A DNA stretch of 64,000 nucleotides from Oscillospiraceae bacterium. GTDB taxonomy: Bacteria; Bacillota; Clostridia; Oscillospirales; Acutalibacteraceae. A model generated the notes under the pieces. The model did no database searches. It was not told where the DNA came from and worked only from the letters and a program-made list of their open reading frames with translations. This document shows, piece by piece, positions 7,518 to 15,627 of the stretch (positions are counted from its first letter, which is position 1; each line of letters opens with the position of its first letter). The stretch covers positions 62,001-126,000 of the forward strand of contig SVOY01000003.1 of the NCBI GenBank assembly GCA_015066105.1, written 5' to 3'. The translations under genes were made by a program, and so were the position numbers.

Positions 7518-10310
7518 TCACCCCAGTTCTCTGATGTTTTCGACTATGCTGTATTTTGTAACTGCTTTGATTTTTGCTTTCAGGTTGATATAACAGCAAA
7601 GAGCAATTATACCGAAGACTAAAAATGCGGGCCATATAACAACGGGCCAGTATTCACCTATAACGATTTTACCGATAAATCGGTAAGACAAAATATAAAT
7701 CACCGTACCCGACAGTAAGCCCCAAATAAGCACGGTTGCTATCTGCATTACATAGGAAAGCACAAGCTCCTTTTCAGAAGCACCCACGGCACGCAGTGTA
7801 CCTATTGAACGCTTACCCTCACGGATTTGTGCGCTGATTGAATTATTGATAAGCGAAATGCATACCGCAAGCATAACAAGGATAAGAGAAGCTATTGAAA
7901 CAACCGTTGTGCGCAAGTCCTCCTCCTGACCCTCATTAAAGGCAAAGGCTGAGCCGATATTTTTGCCCGGGAATAAAGCCGAAAGCTCTGACTGCATTAC
8001 TTCATCAATTTCAGCAGTACATTCTTCCTTTAATTCAACATCAAGCTTGAAGTAGTCAAACTTTGATTTGAAGGTGCTAAGGCCTTCTGTTGTGGTGTAG
8101 ATGTTGAAATTACCCGAGAGAGTATTTTTGCCGACTATTGCACCGATTTTAACATCACGGTCTTCTCTTGTGATGTTACCTGCGGCATCAGAGGAAATTA
8201 TTGAAATTGTAAGGGTGTCGCCGACCTTGAAGGGACTTTCGGCGGTGGCATAAACATTCTCGTTACGCATTTCATTATCCCTTAAGCTGTCCGTACCCAC
8301 ATCGCGCGAAAGGTTGTAAAGGCCGCTGCTGTAGCCGCCGCCACTTGTTTTCTCATAGGAATAGCCGATTTTTTCGGGAGCGTAAACAATTACCTCTTCG
8401 CCCTTGTTAAGCTTTTCGTAATTGATTTTACCGTCAATTATTTCATTTTCGGTAAAGGTTAAAATTTTTGCGCTTTTTGCAGTAAGACCCGTGTTAAAAA
8501 GCTCCTCATCGGCAAAGCCCGCAACCTGCTTTGTGTAGGTATAATTAGGGTTAGGCTCTGCCTGCATAACCTCTTTGATATTTTCACAGGTAAGCTCAAT
8601 TTCCTCGGGTAAATTAAATCCGCCGGCACCCGACTCATATTCCTCCATTGCCCGGCTATACAGAACATCGTTGGCATCAATATAGCGTGAGCTTATACCT
8701 GCATACTGCATATATTCGTTAATCTGAAGATATTCGGGCACATTGCCGTCTTTAAAAACAAGGTTTACTCTGATACTCTTCTGACCGTAAACATTGGCCA
8801 CCTGAGGCAAATCGTAAATTCCGTAAATATCATTCTCCGTAATCGGCGAATTTGTGTCCTTGTAATTTATAAAGGTGTTTGCAGCGCCTGCTGAGCCGTG
8901 GTGTGCAATTTCATAGTCGGAAGCGTAAAAGCTGTCGGTTTCTTCTAATGTTGTAAAAAGAAAGGACATTGAAATGCAGCAGACAACTATCGAAAGGCAG
9001 ATAATAACGCATACACTCACCTGTCTGCCCTTTGAAAAGGTCAGCTTTCTTTTTGCAAGCAGACGGGAAACGTTGAACTGCTTCTGACTTTTAATCTTCT
9101 TGTTCTTCATCTTACGCATAAGCTCAATATCCCTTATTGCCTGCATAGGCGGCAGCTTTGAAATGCTCCAAAGAGGAATAAGAGCCGAAAGCATAACGCA
9201 GATTATGCCGAAAAGTGCACCGATTAAAAGCACGGCTATATCGGGCTTAAAAACAAAGTTTTCACCCATCAGCCTTGCAAAAAGCTTTACACCGCCGTAA
9301 GAAGCTGCAACACTCAGCGGCGCAGAAAGCAAGCAGATAATAAATGCCTCTCTGCCGAAAATATTGATAATCTGCCTTCTTGTTGCACCTACAGCCTTGA
9401 GCATACCCACCTGAGCTTTACGCTCCTTAAGGTTGGTGTTAAAAGTGTTTACTATGCCGAAGCAGGAAAGGAAGGCAACCAGCACCGAAAGAAAGCTTAA
9501 GGTAAAGGTGTTGTTTGCAATGTTTGAATAGTCATCGCCAACGCTGACGGAAAAAATTTCATTTGTCTGCATTTTGTCATCATAGGGAATATTTTCCCAA
9601 AAAAGATTATACTGTATATCTGTATAATCCGGATTGACAAAGGCAACAAGGGCCTCTTTGCCGCCAAGCTCTGTCTGACTGTTTTTTACAACAAAGGCAG
9701 CGGGCAGTAAGGCGGCCTTTTGCAGATAAGAACTCTGCAGATGCTCAAGGTTTGATTTTTTATCGCCTAAAATGCCTACAATAGTGTATTCTTTTTCAAT
9801 TGTGTCGGGTAAAAAATCACCTGCGTTGCAAGAAAGTGCTTTGAGCTTGATTTTGTCGCCGACGGTTTTGTCAAGCTTCATTCGTGTAAGGGCACTTTTT
9901 TCAAAGGCAATTTCGCCCTCTTTTTCGGGCATTCTGCCTTCAACAGTGTGCAAATAGTAAAGCTCCTGTGCTTTTTCATCAAGCCAGCCAATCATTGTGC
10001 CGTCATCAAGGTCTGCCTTTTCATTCCACGCATAAAAAAGCGTATGACAGTAGCCTACCTCGTCAACATAACCCTGAGCGGCCATTGAATCAAGGTCATA
10101 TTTCTGTGCGTTTACTACAATATAATCCTGCTTACCCTGCCTTCTCTGCCTTGTTTCAAGCTGTGATGAATTCATGCAGGAGATAAAAAAGGGAACACCC
10201 GACGCGAAAATCATTGCAAGAATGATACCGATAATCATAAGGGTATACTGCTTTTTCCTCTGCCGCAGATTGCCTAAGGCAAGGGTATTAACCGTGAGTT
10301 TTTTGTTCAT
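7518..10310 (-). CDS. Large FtsX/MacB-type ABC transporter permease (1 of 2)
   Basis: 930 aa, full-length paralog of the 4751-7513 protein; both begin with closely similar LTVNTLALGNLRQRKKQY-type residues. FtsX signatures are ERKAQVGMLKAVGATRRQI in the middle and GKRSIGTLRAVGASEKEL near the C-terminus. About eight transmembrane helices surround two long extracellular domains. The gene follows the ATPase gene by 22 nt. The two permeases have diverged mostly in the extracellular parts, which suits a heterodimer with two different outer faces. The direction of transport is not evident from sequence. Confidence 0.88.
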   Translation of the reverse strand: MNKKLTVNTLALGNLRQRKKQYTLMIIGIILAMIFASGVPFFISCMNSSQLETRQRRQGKQDYIVVNAQKYDLDSMAAQGYVDEVGYCHTLFYAWNEKADLDDGTMIGWLDEKAQELYYLHTVEGRMPEKEGEIAFEKSALTRMKLDKTVGDKIKLKALSCNAGDFLPDTIEKEYTIVGILGDKKSNLEHLQSSYLQKAALLPAAFVVKNSQTELGGKEALVAFVNPDYTDIQYNLFWENIPYDDKMQTNEIFSVSVGDDYSNIANNTFTLSFLSVLVAFLSCFGIVNTFNTNLKERKAQVGMLKAVGATRRQIINIFGREAFIICLLSAPLSVAASYGGVKLFARLMGENFVFKPDIAVLLIGALFGIICVMLSALIPLWSISKLPPMQAIRDIELMRKMKNKKIKSQKQFNVSRLLAKRKLTFSKGRQVSVCVIICLSIVVCCISMSFLFTTLEETDSFYASDYEIAHHGSAGAANTFINYKDTNSPITENDIYGIYDLPQVANVYGQKSIRVNLVFKDGNVPEYLQINEYMQYAGISSRYIDANDVLYSRAMEEYESGAGGFNLPEEIELTCENIKEVMQAEPNPNYTYTKQVAGFADEELFNTGLTAKSAKILTFTENEIIDGKINYEKLNKGEEVIVYAPEKIGYSYEKTSGGGYSSGLYNLSRDVGTDSLRDNEMRNENVYATAESPFKVGDTLTISIISSDAAGNITREDRDVKIGAIVGKNTLSGNFNIYTTTEGLSTFKSKFDYFKLDVELKEECTAEIDEVMQSELSALFPGKNIGSAFAFNEGQEEDLRTTVVSIASLILVMLAVCISLINNSISAQIREGKRSIGTLRAVGASEKELVLSYVMQIATVLIWGLLSGTVIYILSYRFIGKIVIGEYWPVVIWPAFLVFGIIALCCYINLKAKIKAVTKYSIVENIRELG

Positions 10311-10332
10311 TGCTGTTCACCCGCTCACCGCT

Positions 10333-11022
10333 TTATATATCCTTGACAGGCCTTGTGTCCCCCACTATCCTGCCGTCCTCAATGGTAAGAATTCTCTCCG
10401 CCTGCTCTGCAACGTGCAGGTCGTGGGTTACAAGAATAAGGGTAACGCCAAGCTGCTTACTGACATATTTAAGAAGTGACAGCACCTCACGGCCACTCTT
10501 GCCGTCAAGGTTACCCGTAGGCTCATCGGCAAAAAGGATGGCGGGTCTGTTGGCAAGGGCTCTTGCGATGGCAATTCTCTGCTGCTGACCGCCCGAAAGT
10601 GCAGAGGGAAGATGCTCTAAGCGGTCACGGATGCCGAGCATATCAATAACCTTGTTAAGATACTCCTCGTCGGGCTTTTTACCGTCAAGCATAACGGGAA
10701 GCAGAATATTCTCGTAGCCCGTCAGCTCCTGAACAAGGTTGTAGGCCTGAAAAACAAAGCCGAAGCGACGGCGACGAAGAATAGAAAGCTGATTGTCGTT
10801 GTAGGAGGAAAACGACTTTCCGCCGTAATAAACGTGGCCGCTTGTGGGGTTTTCAAGTGACGAGAGCACGTGAAGGAAGGTTGACTTACCCGAGCCCGAG
10901 GGACCCGTAATGGCACAGAACTCGCCCTTTTCAAAGTTAACGGTTACATTGTCAACAGCCTTGACAACATTTTCGCCGCTTAAGTATTCTTTTGTGAGGT
11001 TTTTACATTCTATAATGTTCAT
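10333..11022 (-). CDS. ABC transporter ATP-binding protein (LolD/MacB family)
   Basis: 229 aa, the usual size for this family. Walker A GPSGSGKST (about 41-49), Q-loop FVFQAYNL, signature LSGGQQQR (about 143-150), Walker B ILFADEPTGNLD (about 163-174) and H-loop VTHD. It powers the two FtsX permeases encoded downstream. A good ribosome site (AAAGGAG) precedes the ATG at 11022. The leader region carries the repeated CTTAAGATTTYGTAAG box also found before the two-component operon, so control by that response regulator is likely. Confidence 0.93.
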   Translation of the reverse strand: MNIIECKNLTKEYLSGENVVKAVDNVTVNFEKGEFCAITGPSGSGKSTFLHVLSSLENPTSGHVYYGGKSFSSYNDNQLSILRRRRFGFVFQAYNLVQELTGYENILLPVMLDGKKPDEEYLNKVIDMLGIRDRLEHLPSALSGGQQQRIAIARALANRPAILFADEPTGNLDGKSGREVLSLLKYVSKQLGVTLILVTHDLHVAEQAERILTIEDGRIVGDTRPVKDI

Positions 11023-11089
11023 AATGACACTCCTTTTGTTTTGATGAGTCTATAATACACGGTCAACCTTACGATTAGGTGACTTTTAC

Positions 11090-11105
11090 CTTAAGATTTC
11101 GTAAG
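11090..11105 (-). promoter_or_regulatory. Probable response-regulator box upstream of the ABC operon
   Basis: CTTAAGATTTCGTAAG on the plus strand. It matches 15 of 16 positions of the site at 13934-13949 upstream of the transglutaminase/two-component operon. A TATTAT -10-like hexamer (11049-11054) without a good -35 lies downstream on the minus strand, as expected for an activator-dependent promoter. A second partial copy (TTACGATTAGG) lies at about 11069-11079. Confidence 0.5.
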
Positions 11106-11112
11106 ATAAGAA

Positions 11113-11154
11113 AATCGGGCACAGGTAAAAATGTATCTCTAACTGTGCCCGATT
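11113..11154 (-). terminator. Perfect 12-bp inverted repeat with U-rich tail
   Basis: AATCGGGCACAG and CTGTGCCCGATT pair over an 18-nt loop. On the minus strand the stem is followed by TTCTTATCTT, so it can end read-through from the kinase side before the ABC promoter. Confidence 0.5.
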
Positions 11155-11189
11155 CGGAAAACATATTTAATTACGGTAAACAACAAATA

Positions 11190-11217
11190 TTGACAAAATA
11201 TTATAATGTGATATAAT
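11190..11217 (+). promoter_or_regulatory. Toxin mRNA promoter
   Basis: TTGACA (11190-11195), 16-nt spacer, TATAAT (11212-11217). It directs a short plus-strand transcript that ends at the shared terminator near 11375. Confidence 0.7.
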
Positions 11218-11281
11218 CGTTGCGTAGTCAAGAGGCGATGTAAGGCGGTTGGTACATCACTTCCGGAAGGAGGTGTTATGT

Positions 11282-11365
11282 ATGCCTATAATCATTACGG
11301 TACATATATTCAAATATACAGTTACCATTAGGATTAAATGCAACAACCGCCACTCTGCCAAGTGA
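11282..11365 (+). CDS. Putative type I toxin peptide, 27 aa (fst/Hol_Tox-like locus)
   Basis: A small hydrophobic peptide begins at the ATG at 11282, 8 nt after a strong GGAGG. It starts MPIIITVHIF and ends CNNRHSAK; the NNR ending just before a terminator stem is typical of small Firmicute holin-like toxins. An overlapping 17-aa frame from the ATG at 11278 is the alternative. The leader can fold (GATGTA/TACATC) near the ribosome site. A convergent antisense RNA promoter stands at 11432-11460 and both transcripts share the terminator stem. Toxicity is inferred from architecture only. Confidence 0.55.
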   Translation: MPIIITVHIFKYTVTIRIKCNNRHSAK

Positions 11366-11375
11366 CGGTTGTTTG
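11342..11375. terminator. Shared bidirectional terminator of toxin mRNA and antisense RNA
   Basis: AACAACCG (11342-11349) pairs with CGGTTGTT (11366-11373), with inner CACT/AGTG pairing. The plus-strand T-rich tail is GTTTGTT. The toxin stop codon lies inside the stem, as in par/fst-type loci. Confidence 0.65.
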
Positions 11376-11426
11376 TTCAAATATAAATAACCACATTGGC
11401 CAACCGCTTTGAACGGTTACCTCTCG
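11342..11426 (-). ncRNA. Putative antisense antitoxin RNA
   Basis: A minus-strand transcript of about 85 nt is predicted from the promoter at 11432-11460 to the shared terminator. Its 5' part contains AGCGGTTGGCC, which repeats the AGGCGGTTGG of the toxin mRNA leader; its 3' part is complementary to the toxin 3' end. This is the arrangement of RNAII in fst-type modules. Ends are estimated. Confidence 0.55.
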
Positions 11427-11431
11427 ACTAT

Positions 11432-11460
11432 ATTATACAGCACTTGGCCAGTAATGTCAA
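11432..11460 (-). promoter_or_regulatory. Antisense RNA promoter
   Basis: Minus strand TTGACA (11455-11460), 17-nt spacer, TATAAT (11432-11437): perfect consensus. It is embedded in an AGCACTTG/CAAGTGCT inverted repeat. Confidence 0.75.
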
Positions 11461-11477
11461 GTGCTTTCTTTTTTTCC

Positions 11478-12377
11478 TCAAAGCTTTAAGTTAGCATCAA
11501 TTATAGGAAAGCACATAGCCACACGAAGACCCTTTTCGCTGTTCTCCGCTGTGATAGTTCCGTGGTGCTTTTCCACTATTGCCTTGGTTATGGAAAGACC
11601 AATGCCTGCACTGTCCGGTGATGCGTTCTGACTGCGGTGAAATCTGCGAAAAAGCATAGAAAGCTCCTCCTCTGCCACACCGCCGCCGTTATCTTCAATT
11701 ATAACGCTTACGGACCTTTCCGCTTCTTCAATGATAATATCAACCCTGCCGTCAGCTTTTGTATGCTCGCAGGCGTTTTTGATAACGTTACCCAATGCCT
11801 CACGAAGCCAGGCTTTGTCTGTACGAAGAATACCGCCACCCTTAACTGCAATACTTTTCATCGGAAAGAGAGCGGAAAACTCTGTTTTAAGGTCAAGCAA
11901 AAGGTCTGAAAGCTCTGTTTCTTCAAAGCTCATCACATAGGTATCACTGCGGATTTTTTCAAGCTTGAGCACGTTGCAGATAAGCTTTTCCATTTTGCTT
12001 ATAAGGGCAAGCTCCTTTTCGGTGTGACTGTCGGGCGAGGTATTATGCCGCATCTCACAATAAAGGCGAAGGCCTGCAAGGGGCGTTTTAAGCTGATGCG
12101 AAATATCCGAGATAAACTCTGTGTTATTCTTGGCTTCAAGCTTGGTGTACTCACGCTCCTGAATGAGTCTTGCTTCAAGCTCACAGATATTGGTCTGCAG
12201 ATGAGCTATATCGCCGTCAGAGGCGGCAAGCTCAGTGAGAGAGCCGTCTTTGATAAATTTATCTATGCTCTGTGTCAATGCACGTATTTTCTTTTTGTTT
12301 ATGATATGAAGTGCAAGCAAAAAGACACAGACCGCAGCTAAAATAAACAGTGCAGCAACAAGAAGTGCGTTTTTCAT
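11478..12377 (-). CDS. Sensor histidine kinase, minimal membrane sensor
   Basis: 299 aa from the ATG at 12377, 1 nt after the response regulator stop, with GAGGAG inside that gene's end. One N-terminal helix (about 4-25) is followed by a basic turn and a short linker, with no large extracellular domain. HisKA has SHQLKTPL with phospho-acceptor His94. HATPase has the N-box NVIKNACEHT, G1 DNGGGV and G2 GIGLSITKAI. It likely senses through the membrane or through a partner such as the FtsX permeases, as in Bce-like systems. It phosphorylates the regulator encoded upstream. Confidence 0.9.
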   Translation of the reverse strand: MKNALLVAALFILAAVCVFLLALHIINKKKIRALTQSIDKFIKDGSLTELAASDGDIAHLQTNICELEARLIQEREYTKLEAKNNTEFISDISHQLKTPLAGLRLYCEMRHNTSPDSHTEKELALISKMEKLICNVLKLEKIRSDTYVMSFEETELSDLLLDLKTEFSALFPMKSIAVKGGGILRTDKAWLREALGNVIKNACEHTKADGRVDIIIEEAERSVSVIIEDNGGGVAEEELSMLFRRFHRSQNASPDSAGIGLSITKAIVEKHHGTITAENSEKGLRVAMCFPIIDANLKL

Positions 12378-12378
12378 C

Positions 12379-13038
12379 CTACTCCTCCCATCTGTAGCCG
12401 GTGCCGCGTACGGTTGCAATGTGCTGTGCGCCTATTTTGTCACGCAGGCGGCTGATGTGCACCGAAAGAGTGTTATCGTCAATAAAATTACCGTCGCTGT
12501 CCCAAATCCGCTGCAGAAGCAAGGAACGGGTAACGATAACACCGCTGTTCTGAATAAGGGCAGATAAAATCTGATATTCCGTAGGTGTGAGAAAAAGATT
12601 TTCTCCGCCTTTTTTTACTGTCATATTTGCCGTATCAAGTATAATATCGCCGAACTGGTAGGTTGTGCTTGCACTCTTGCGGCGCAAAAGAGCACGGATA
12701 CGGGAAAGAAGCTCGAGAAGCCTGAAGGGCTTGGTAACATAATCATCCGCACCGGCGTCAAGGCCACGGACAATCTGAAACTCCTCATCGCAAGCGGTAA
12801 GGAACAGGATTGGCACATCGGTGCCAGTGGAGCGGATAAAGCCGCAAAGGTCGAGGCCGTTGCCGTCGGGAAGCATTACGTCAAGGATAACAAGGTCGAA
12901 GGCCACCTCTTTGAAAAGGGCCCTTGCCTCGGCACAGTTTTTCGCGCAGGCAGGCTCATAGCCTTCCTTTGTCAGAAGCTCCTCCAGGCCCTCGCGAAGG
13001 TACATATCGTCCTCAACTATGAGAATTTTCGTTTTCAT
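12379..13038 (-). CDS. Response regulator, OmpR/PhoB family
   Basis: 219 aa. The receiver domain has the acidic pair EDD (10-11 region), phospho-acceptor Asp53 in VILDVMLPDG, and Lys in YVTKPF. The C-terminal winged helix has LTPTEYQIL and VHISRLRDKIG. It forms an operon with the kinase and with the transglutaminase-like gene 23 nt upstream. The same 16-nt box occurs before this operon and before the ABC export operon, so it probably controls both. Confidence 0.93.
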   Translation of the reverse strand: MKTKILIVEDDMYLREGLEELLTKEGYEPACAKNCAEARALFKEVAFDLVILDVMLPDGNGLDLCGFIRSTGTDVPILFLTACDEEFQIVRGLDAGADDYVTKPFRLLELLSRIRALLRRKSASTTYQFGDIILDTANMTVKKGGENLFLTPTEYQILSALIQNSGVIVTRSLLLQRIWDSDGNFIDDNTLSVHISRLRDKIGAQHIATVRGTGYRWEE

Positions 13039-13061
13039 TGTTTCACCGCCTTGGGGTTAGT

Positions 13062-13865
13062 TCATCTGTTCGGTAGCTTTGCATTAAACCTTTTCTTTTC
13101 AGGTAATTTCTTTGTATTTCTTCTGTCCATAGAATTATCACACCAGGTTGAAAGATTTGAAATACATAATTTAAGAAAACCGTTCATATATTCATCCAAG
13201 CATCCTTCCGTGCCGTTAAAACTATATCCTATAACGGCAGGCTCTTCGTCCTGTAAAAACATTTCTCTCATTTCAAAAATATCCAACGGGTTTCCGCTTT
13301 TGTCAGCAAACCAACAACCAAAGGACGGGTCAAAAATGCACCATTTATCAAGCTCACTTATATATACTCTGCAAGTGAAATGACAATTTTTAAACCCGGT
13401 TGATTGCATACATACAGGGTACGCCTTAATCCCTGCAGCGACAAGGCAATCCGCAAATGAAATTGCCTTCAATCTGCAGTTGATTGCATTTCTGAAGTTT
13501 TTTCCGAATGCATAATCAAGAATTTCAATTGTATTGTCTGTTATGTAACGAAGCATAGCTCCGTTATAAAAGGTGTTTTCAGTAAGCCAGTTAAGAAGCC
13601 GAACAGCTTTTTTAAAATCGCTGTCATCCCCGGCAACCGCAGAAAGCATATACCTTTCATTCAGCTTGCGGTGAAGCTCAAAGTATTTACAGGTATGCTC
13701 CAAAGCGGTTTCAGCTAAAGCTCCGTTATCAAGATAACATTTATCACTGATTTCAACCGGCTCTTCACCGAGCAGTTTTTTATAATCAAGCTTTTTTACA
13801 AACATCTCATATTTTTTCGGGTCAAACTGCAAAGAAAGGCACTTTATTAATATTTTAACATTCAT
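13062..13865 (-). CDS. Transglutaminase-like cysteine protein
   Basis: 267 aa. The transglutaminase-like core has a Cys-His-Asp triad in the expected order: Cys130 in NCRLKA, His162 in CHFTCRVY and Asp179 in IFDPSFG. No signal peptide, so probably cytoplasmic. The C-terminal tail (about 240-267) is very basic. It is the first gene of a three-gene operon with the response regulator and kinase, an unusual partner for a two-component system. The reaction could be peptidase, deamidase or a non-catalytic role; nothing in the sequence decides. Confidence 0.65.
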   Translation of the reverse strand: MNVKILIKCLSLQFDPKKYEMFVKKLDYKKLLGEEPVEISDKCYLDNGALAETALEHTCKYFELHRKLNERYMLSAVAGDDSDFKKAVRLLNWLTENTFYNGAMLRYITDNTIEILDYAFGKNFRNAINCRLKAISFADCLVAAGIKAYPVCMQSTGFKNCHFTCRVYISELDKWCIFDPSFGCWFADKSGNPLDIFEMREMFLQDEEPAVIGYSFNGTEGCLDEYMNGFLKLCISNLSTWCDNSMDRRNTKKLPEKKRFNAKLPNR

Positions 13866-13894
13866 AGTTTTTCTCCGTTCGTTTTATATTCTAT

Positions 13895-13923
13895 ATTATA
13901 CATATTCGGTACATAATTTTCAA
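13895..13923 (-). promoter_or_regulatory. Promoter of the transglutaminase/two-component operon
   Basis: Minus strand TTGAAA (13918-13923), 17-nt spacer, TATAAT (13895-13900). The regulator box at 13934-13949 lies about 10 nt upstream of the -35. Confidence 0.65.
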
Positions 13924-13933
13924 TGGCGGGAAT

Positions 13934-13949
13934 CTTAAGATTTTGTAAG
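13934..13949 (-). promoter_or_regulatory. Probable response-regulator box upstream of the two-component operon
   Basis: CTTAAGATTTTGTAAG on the plus strand, matching 15 of 16 positions of the site at 11090-11105. Its place just upstream of the -35 fits positive autoregulation. Confidence 0.5.
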
Positions 13950-13974
13950 GTTTGAAGTGATTGCTGAGGGAATA

Positions 13975-14033
13975 AGTTTAAAGGATGTTTAGTTGATGCG
14001 GAATGGTTTATGGTGGGTATTTATAAGGCGGCC
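13975..14033 (+). pseudogene. 3' remnant of an unknown plus-strand gene (tail A)
   Basis: A plus frame ending ...WFMVGIYKAA-stop resembles the tail ...QFMVGLDKVA-stop at 38311-38402. Both sit directly before a terminator hairpin and lack upstream coding sequence. They look like leftover ends of two copies of one gene family, which I do not recognise. Confidence 0.3.
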
Positions 14034-14041
14034 TGAAAGAT

Positions 14042-14082
14042 AAAAGGCTCCCCGTGGCTTCGGCTACGAGGAGCCTTTTTTT
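14042..14082. terminator. Strong bidirectional terminator
   Basis: AAAAGGCTCCCCGTGGC and GCTACGAGGAGCCTTTT form a long GC-rich stem with a TTCG loop and a T7 tail on the plus strand. It serves the remnant on its left and the broken regulator on its right. Confidence 0.75.
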
Positions 14083-14088
14083 ATAAAA

Positions 14089-14546
14089 TCAAACAACAAA
14101 TTGATATTCACATACATACACTACATTTAATTCAGAGTTGTAGGCAACATATATCAATTGATATTGACCGTCATTTTCCGGAATTTTTCCAAACTCAGAT
14201 GTTGTTGTATTATAAAGCAAAAAATAGTCAGTGGGAAAGGTAGCTATGTTTTCGGGGATGACTTTTGCAAAATCTTTATTGCTTCCCTTTATCCATCTGT
14301 GATCGTTCTGCATAAACTCTTCAAAATCATTCGCTGTTGACTCTTCAAAGCTCATTGTTGCAAGAGTCAGTTGACCGCCGGAAGTATCACTTGATATATT
14401 ATAATTCATTCCTGCCGCCTGCGGAAATTCAAAGCCGAGTTGAGCCTCCAAGGAGTCTGTCTGCTGACAAGAAGCAGATTACCAAGTTCTTCCTGAGACA
14501 TTTGTTTTTCTTTTCTTAATTGTTGTAATCTTTCACCAATAGTCAT
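14089..14546 (-). pseudogene. Broken XRE-family regulator
   Basis: From the ATG at 14546 the frame reads an XRE helix-turn-helix start (MTIGERLQQLRKEKQ, SQEELGNLLLVSRQT), then shifts. The rest continues in another frame (14089-14451, about 120 residues without a known domain, ending VVYVCEYQFVV). The third helix and recognition region are missing at the junction, so a deletion with frameshift has removed the DNA-binding core. The C-terminal part resembles a ligand-binding or unknown partner domain. A protein starting at the TTG at 14451 is possible but has no good ribosome site. Confidence 0.6.
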
Positions 14547-14663
14547 AAAATATCAGCACCCCTTTCTTTGGAACTATAATATCTCATTTTGCCCTAAAAA
14601 GCAAGCACAGCCTGCTTTGCAGTTTGTCAAGCGGCACTTGCATTTGTTGCAATTTGCGGCAAC

Positions 14664-14840
14664 AAAAAACGCCCGCTCTGAAAGCGGGCAAAATCACGGC
14701 AAAGCCGTAAGTGTAATCCGTCATAAGGGAGAATGTAATTACACCGAAGATGTGTATGTAATCAATCAGCAGAAAATACATCTCCGGTGATGACATACAG
14801 CTTAGCTGATTACTTACGCCTTACGTCGATTACAAAACAA
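14664..14840. repeat. Hairpin-array repeat element (copy 1)
   Basis: Starts with AAAAAACGCCC, then a GCCCGC/GCGGGC hairpin, then ACGGC-aaa-GCCGT. This head module is shared with 39062-39105. Further short palindromes follow, separated by GTAATC/GATTAC-like spacers. It does not code for a plausible protein. Confidence 0.6.
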
Positions 14841-14855
14841 TCCTGCGGATTGGAT

Positions 14856-14884
14856 AAAAAGGCAGTCCGCAGACTGTCTTTTTT
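14856..14884 (-). terminator. Terminator of the heptose/radical SAM operon
   Basis: AAGGCAGTC and GACTGTCTT pair over CGCA; the minus strand then reads CCTTTTTATCC. It lies about 110 nt beyond the gmhA-like stop. Confidence 0.6.
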
Positions 14885-14993
14885 GAGTGAAAACGGAGCG
14901 GTTCAAACGCCTGACCACGCCTATGCCATTCAGACATTTTAACGATATAAATAAAACGAGAGCTTATAAGCAGTAAAATGTGTATTTTAAAAT

Positions 14994-15626
14994 TCAACTT
15001 TCTTGATTAAAAAAATGTGCTTCTGTTTCTGCGCAAAGATAGTGGTATATGGGCATATGAAGTTCCTGAATTTTAAATGTTTCTTCTTCCGGAGCACAAA
15101 TGCAAATATCTGCAAGTTCTTTAAGCTTACCACCACCTTTTCCCGTAAGGCCAATTACGCCTATTTCCAAAGCCTTGGCAACCTTTACAGCAGCACAAAG
15201 GTTTTTTGAATTACCCGAAGTGCTGATTGCAATTAAAATATCACCTTTATTACCCAAAGCCATAATCGACTGCGCATAAATCAATTCAGGGTCAACATCA
15301 TTACAGAAAGCTGAATTTAATGCGAGCATTGACGGTAACGAAACTGCAGGCAAACCACATTGAAGCTTTGAGAGAATATCATCCTCAATAAACGGCTCCA
15401 TCGCTTTCATCTTTGCTCTTTTTTCTTTGCTGATATGTCGGTCTTTTAAAAAGCCTTTCATTAGCTCACCGGCAATATGCTCACAGTCAGCAGCACTTCC
15501 GCCATTACCGCACATAAGCAGCTTACCGCCTTTTTCGTAACAGGTTATTATTTCGTTTAATGCCCTTTCTAAGTCCCCTTTAATTTGTTTTAAAACAGGA
15601 TATCTTTTTATCAATTCATTTAACAT
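14994..15626 (-). CDS. gmhA: Sedoheptulose-7-phosphate isomerase (phosphoheptose isomerase), SIS domain
   Basis: 210 aa, normal for GmhA. The SIS-domain sugar-phosphate site shows LLMCGNGGSAADCEHIAGEL (about 36-55) and AISTSGNSKN (about 132-141); a C-terminal helix has ELHMPIYHYLC. Expected reaction: sedoheptulose 7-phosphate to D-glycero-D-manno-heptose 7-phosphate in the cytoplasm. It has an insertion of about 20 residues after GELMKGFL, as in the GDP-heptose branch. It is the last gene of the operon and its partners HddA, GmhB and HddC are all present upstream. Confidence 0.87.
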   Translation of the reverse strand: MLNELIKRYPVLKQIKGDLERALNEIITCYEKGGKLLMCGNGGSAADCEHIAGELMKGFLKDRHISKEKRAKMKAMEPFIEDDILSKLQCGLPAVSLPSMLALNSAFCNDVDPELIYAQSIMALGNKGDILIAISTSGNSKNLCAAVKVAKALEIGVIGLTGKGGGKLKELADICICAPEEETFKIQELHMPIYHYLCAETEAHFFNQES

Positions 15627-15627
15627 A

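Larger units (their letters stand above)
14547..14993. other. Gene-free stretch: hairpin repeat element plus operon terminator
   Basis: No convincing gene. It holds the hairpin repeat element (14664-14840) and the terminator at 14856-14884. The rest, 14885-14993, shows nothing recognised. Confidence 0.5.
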
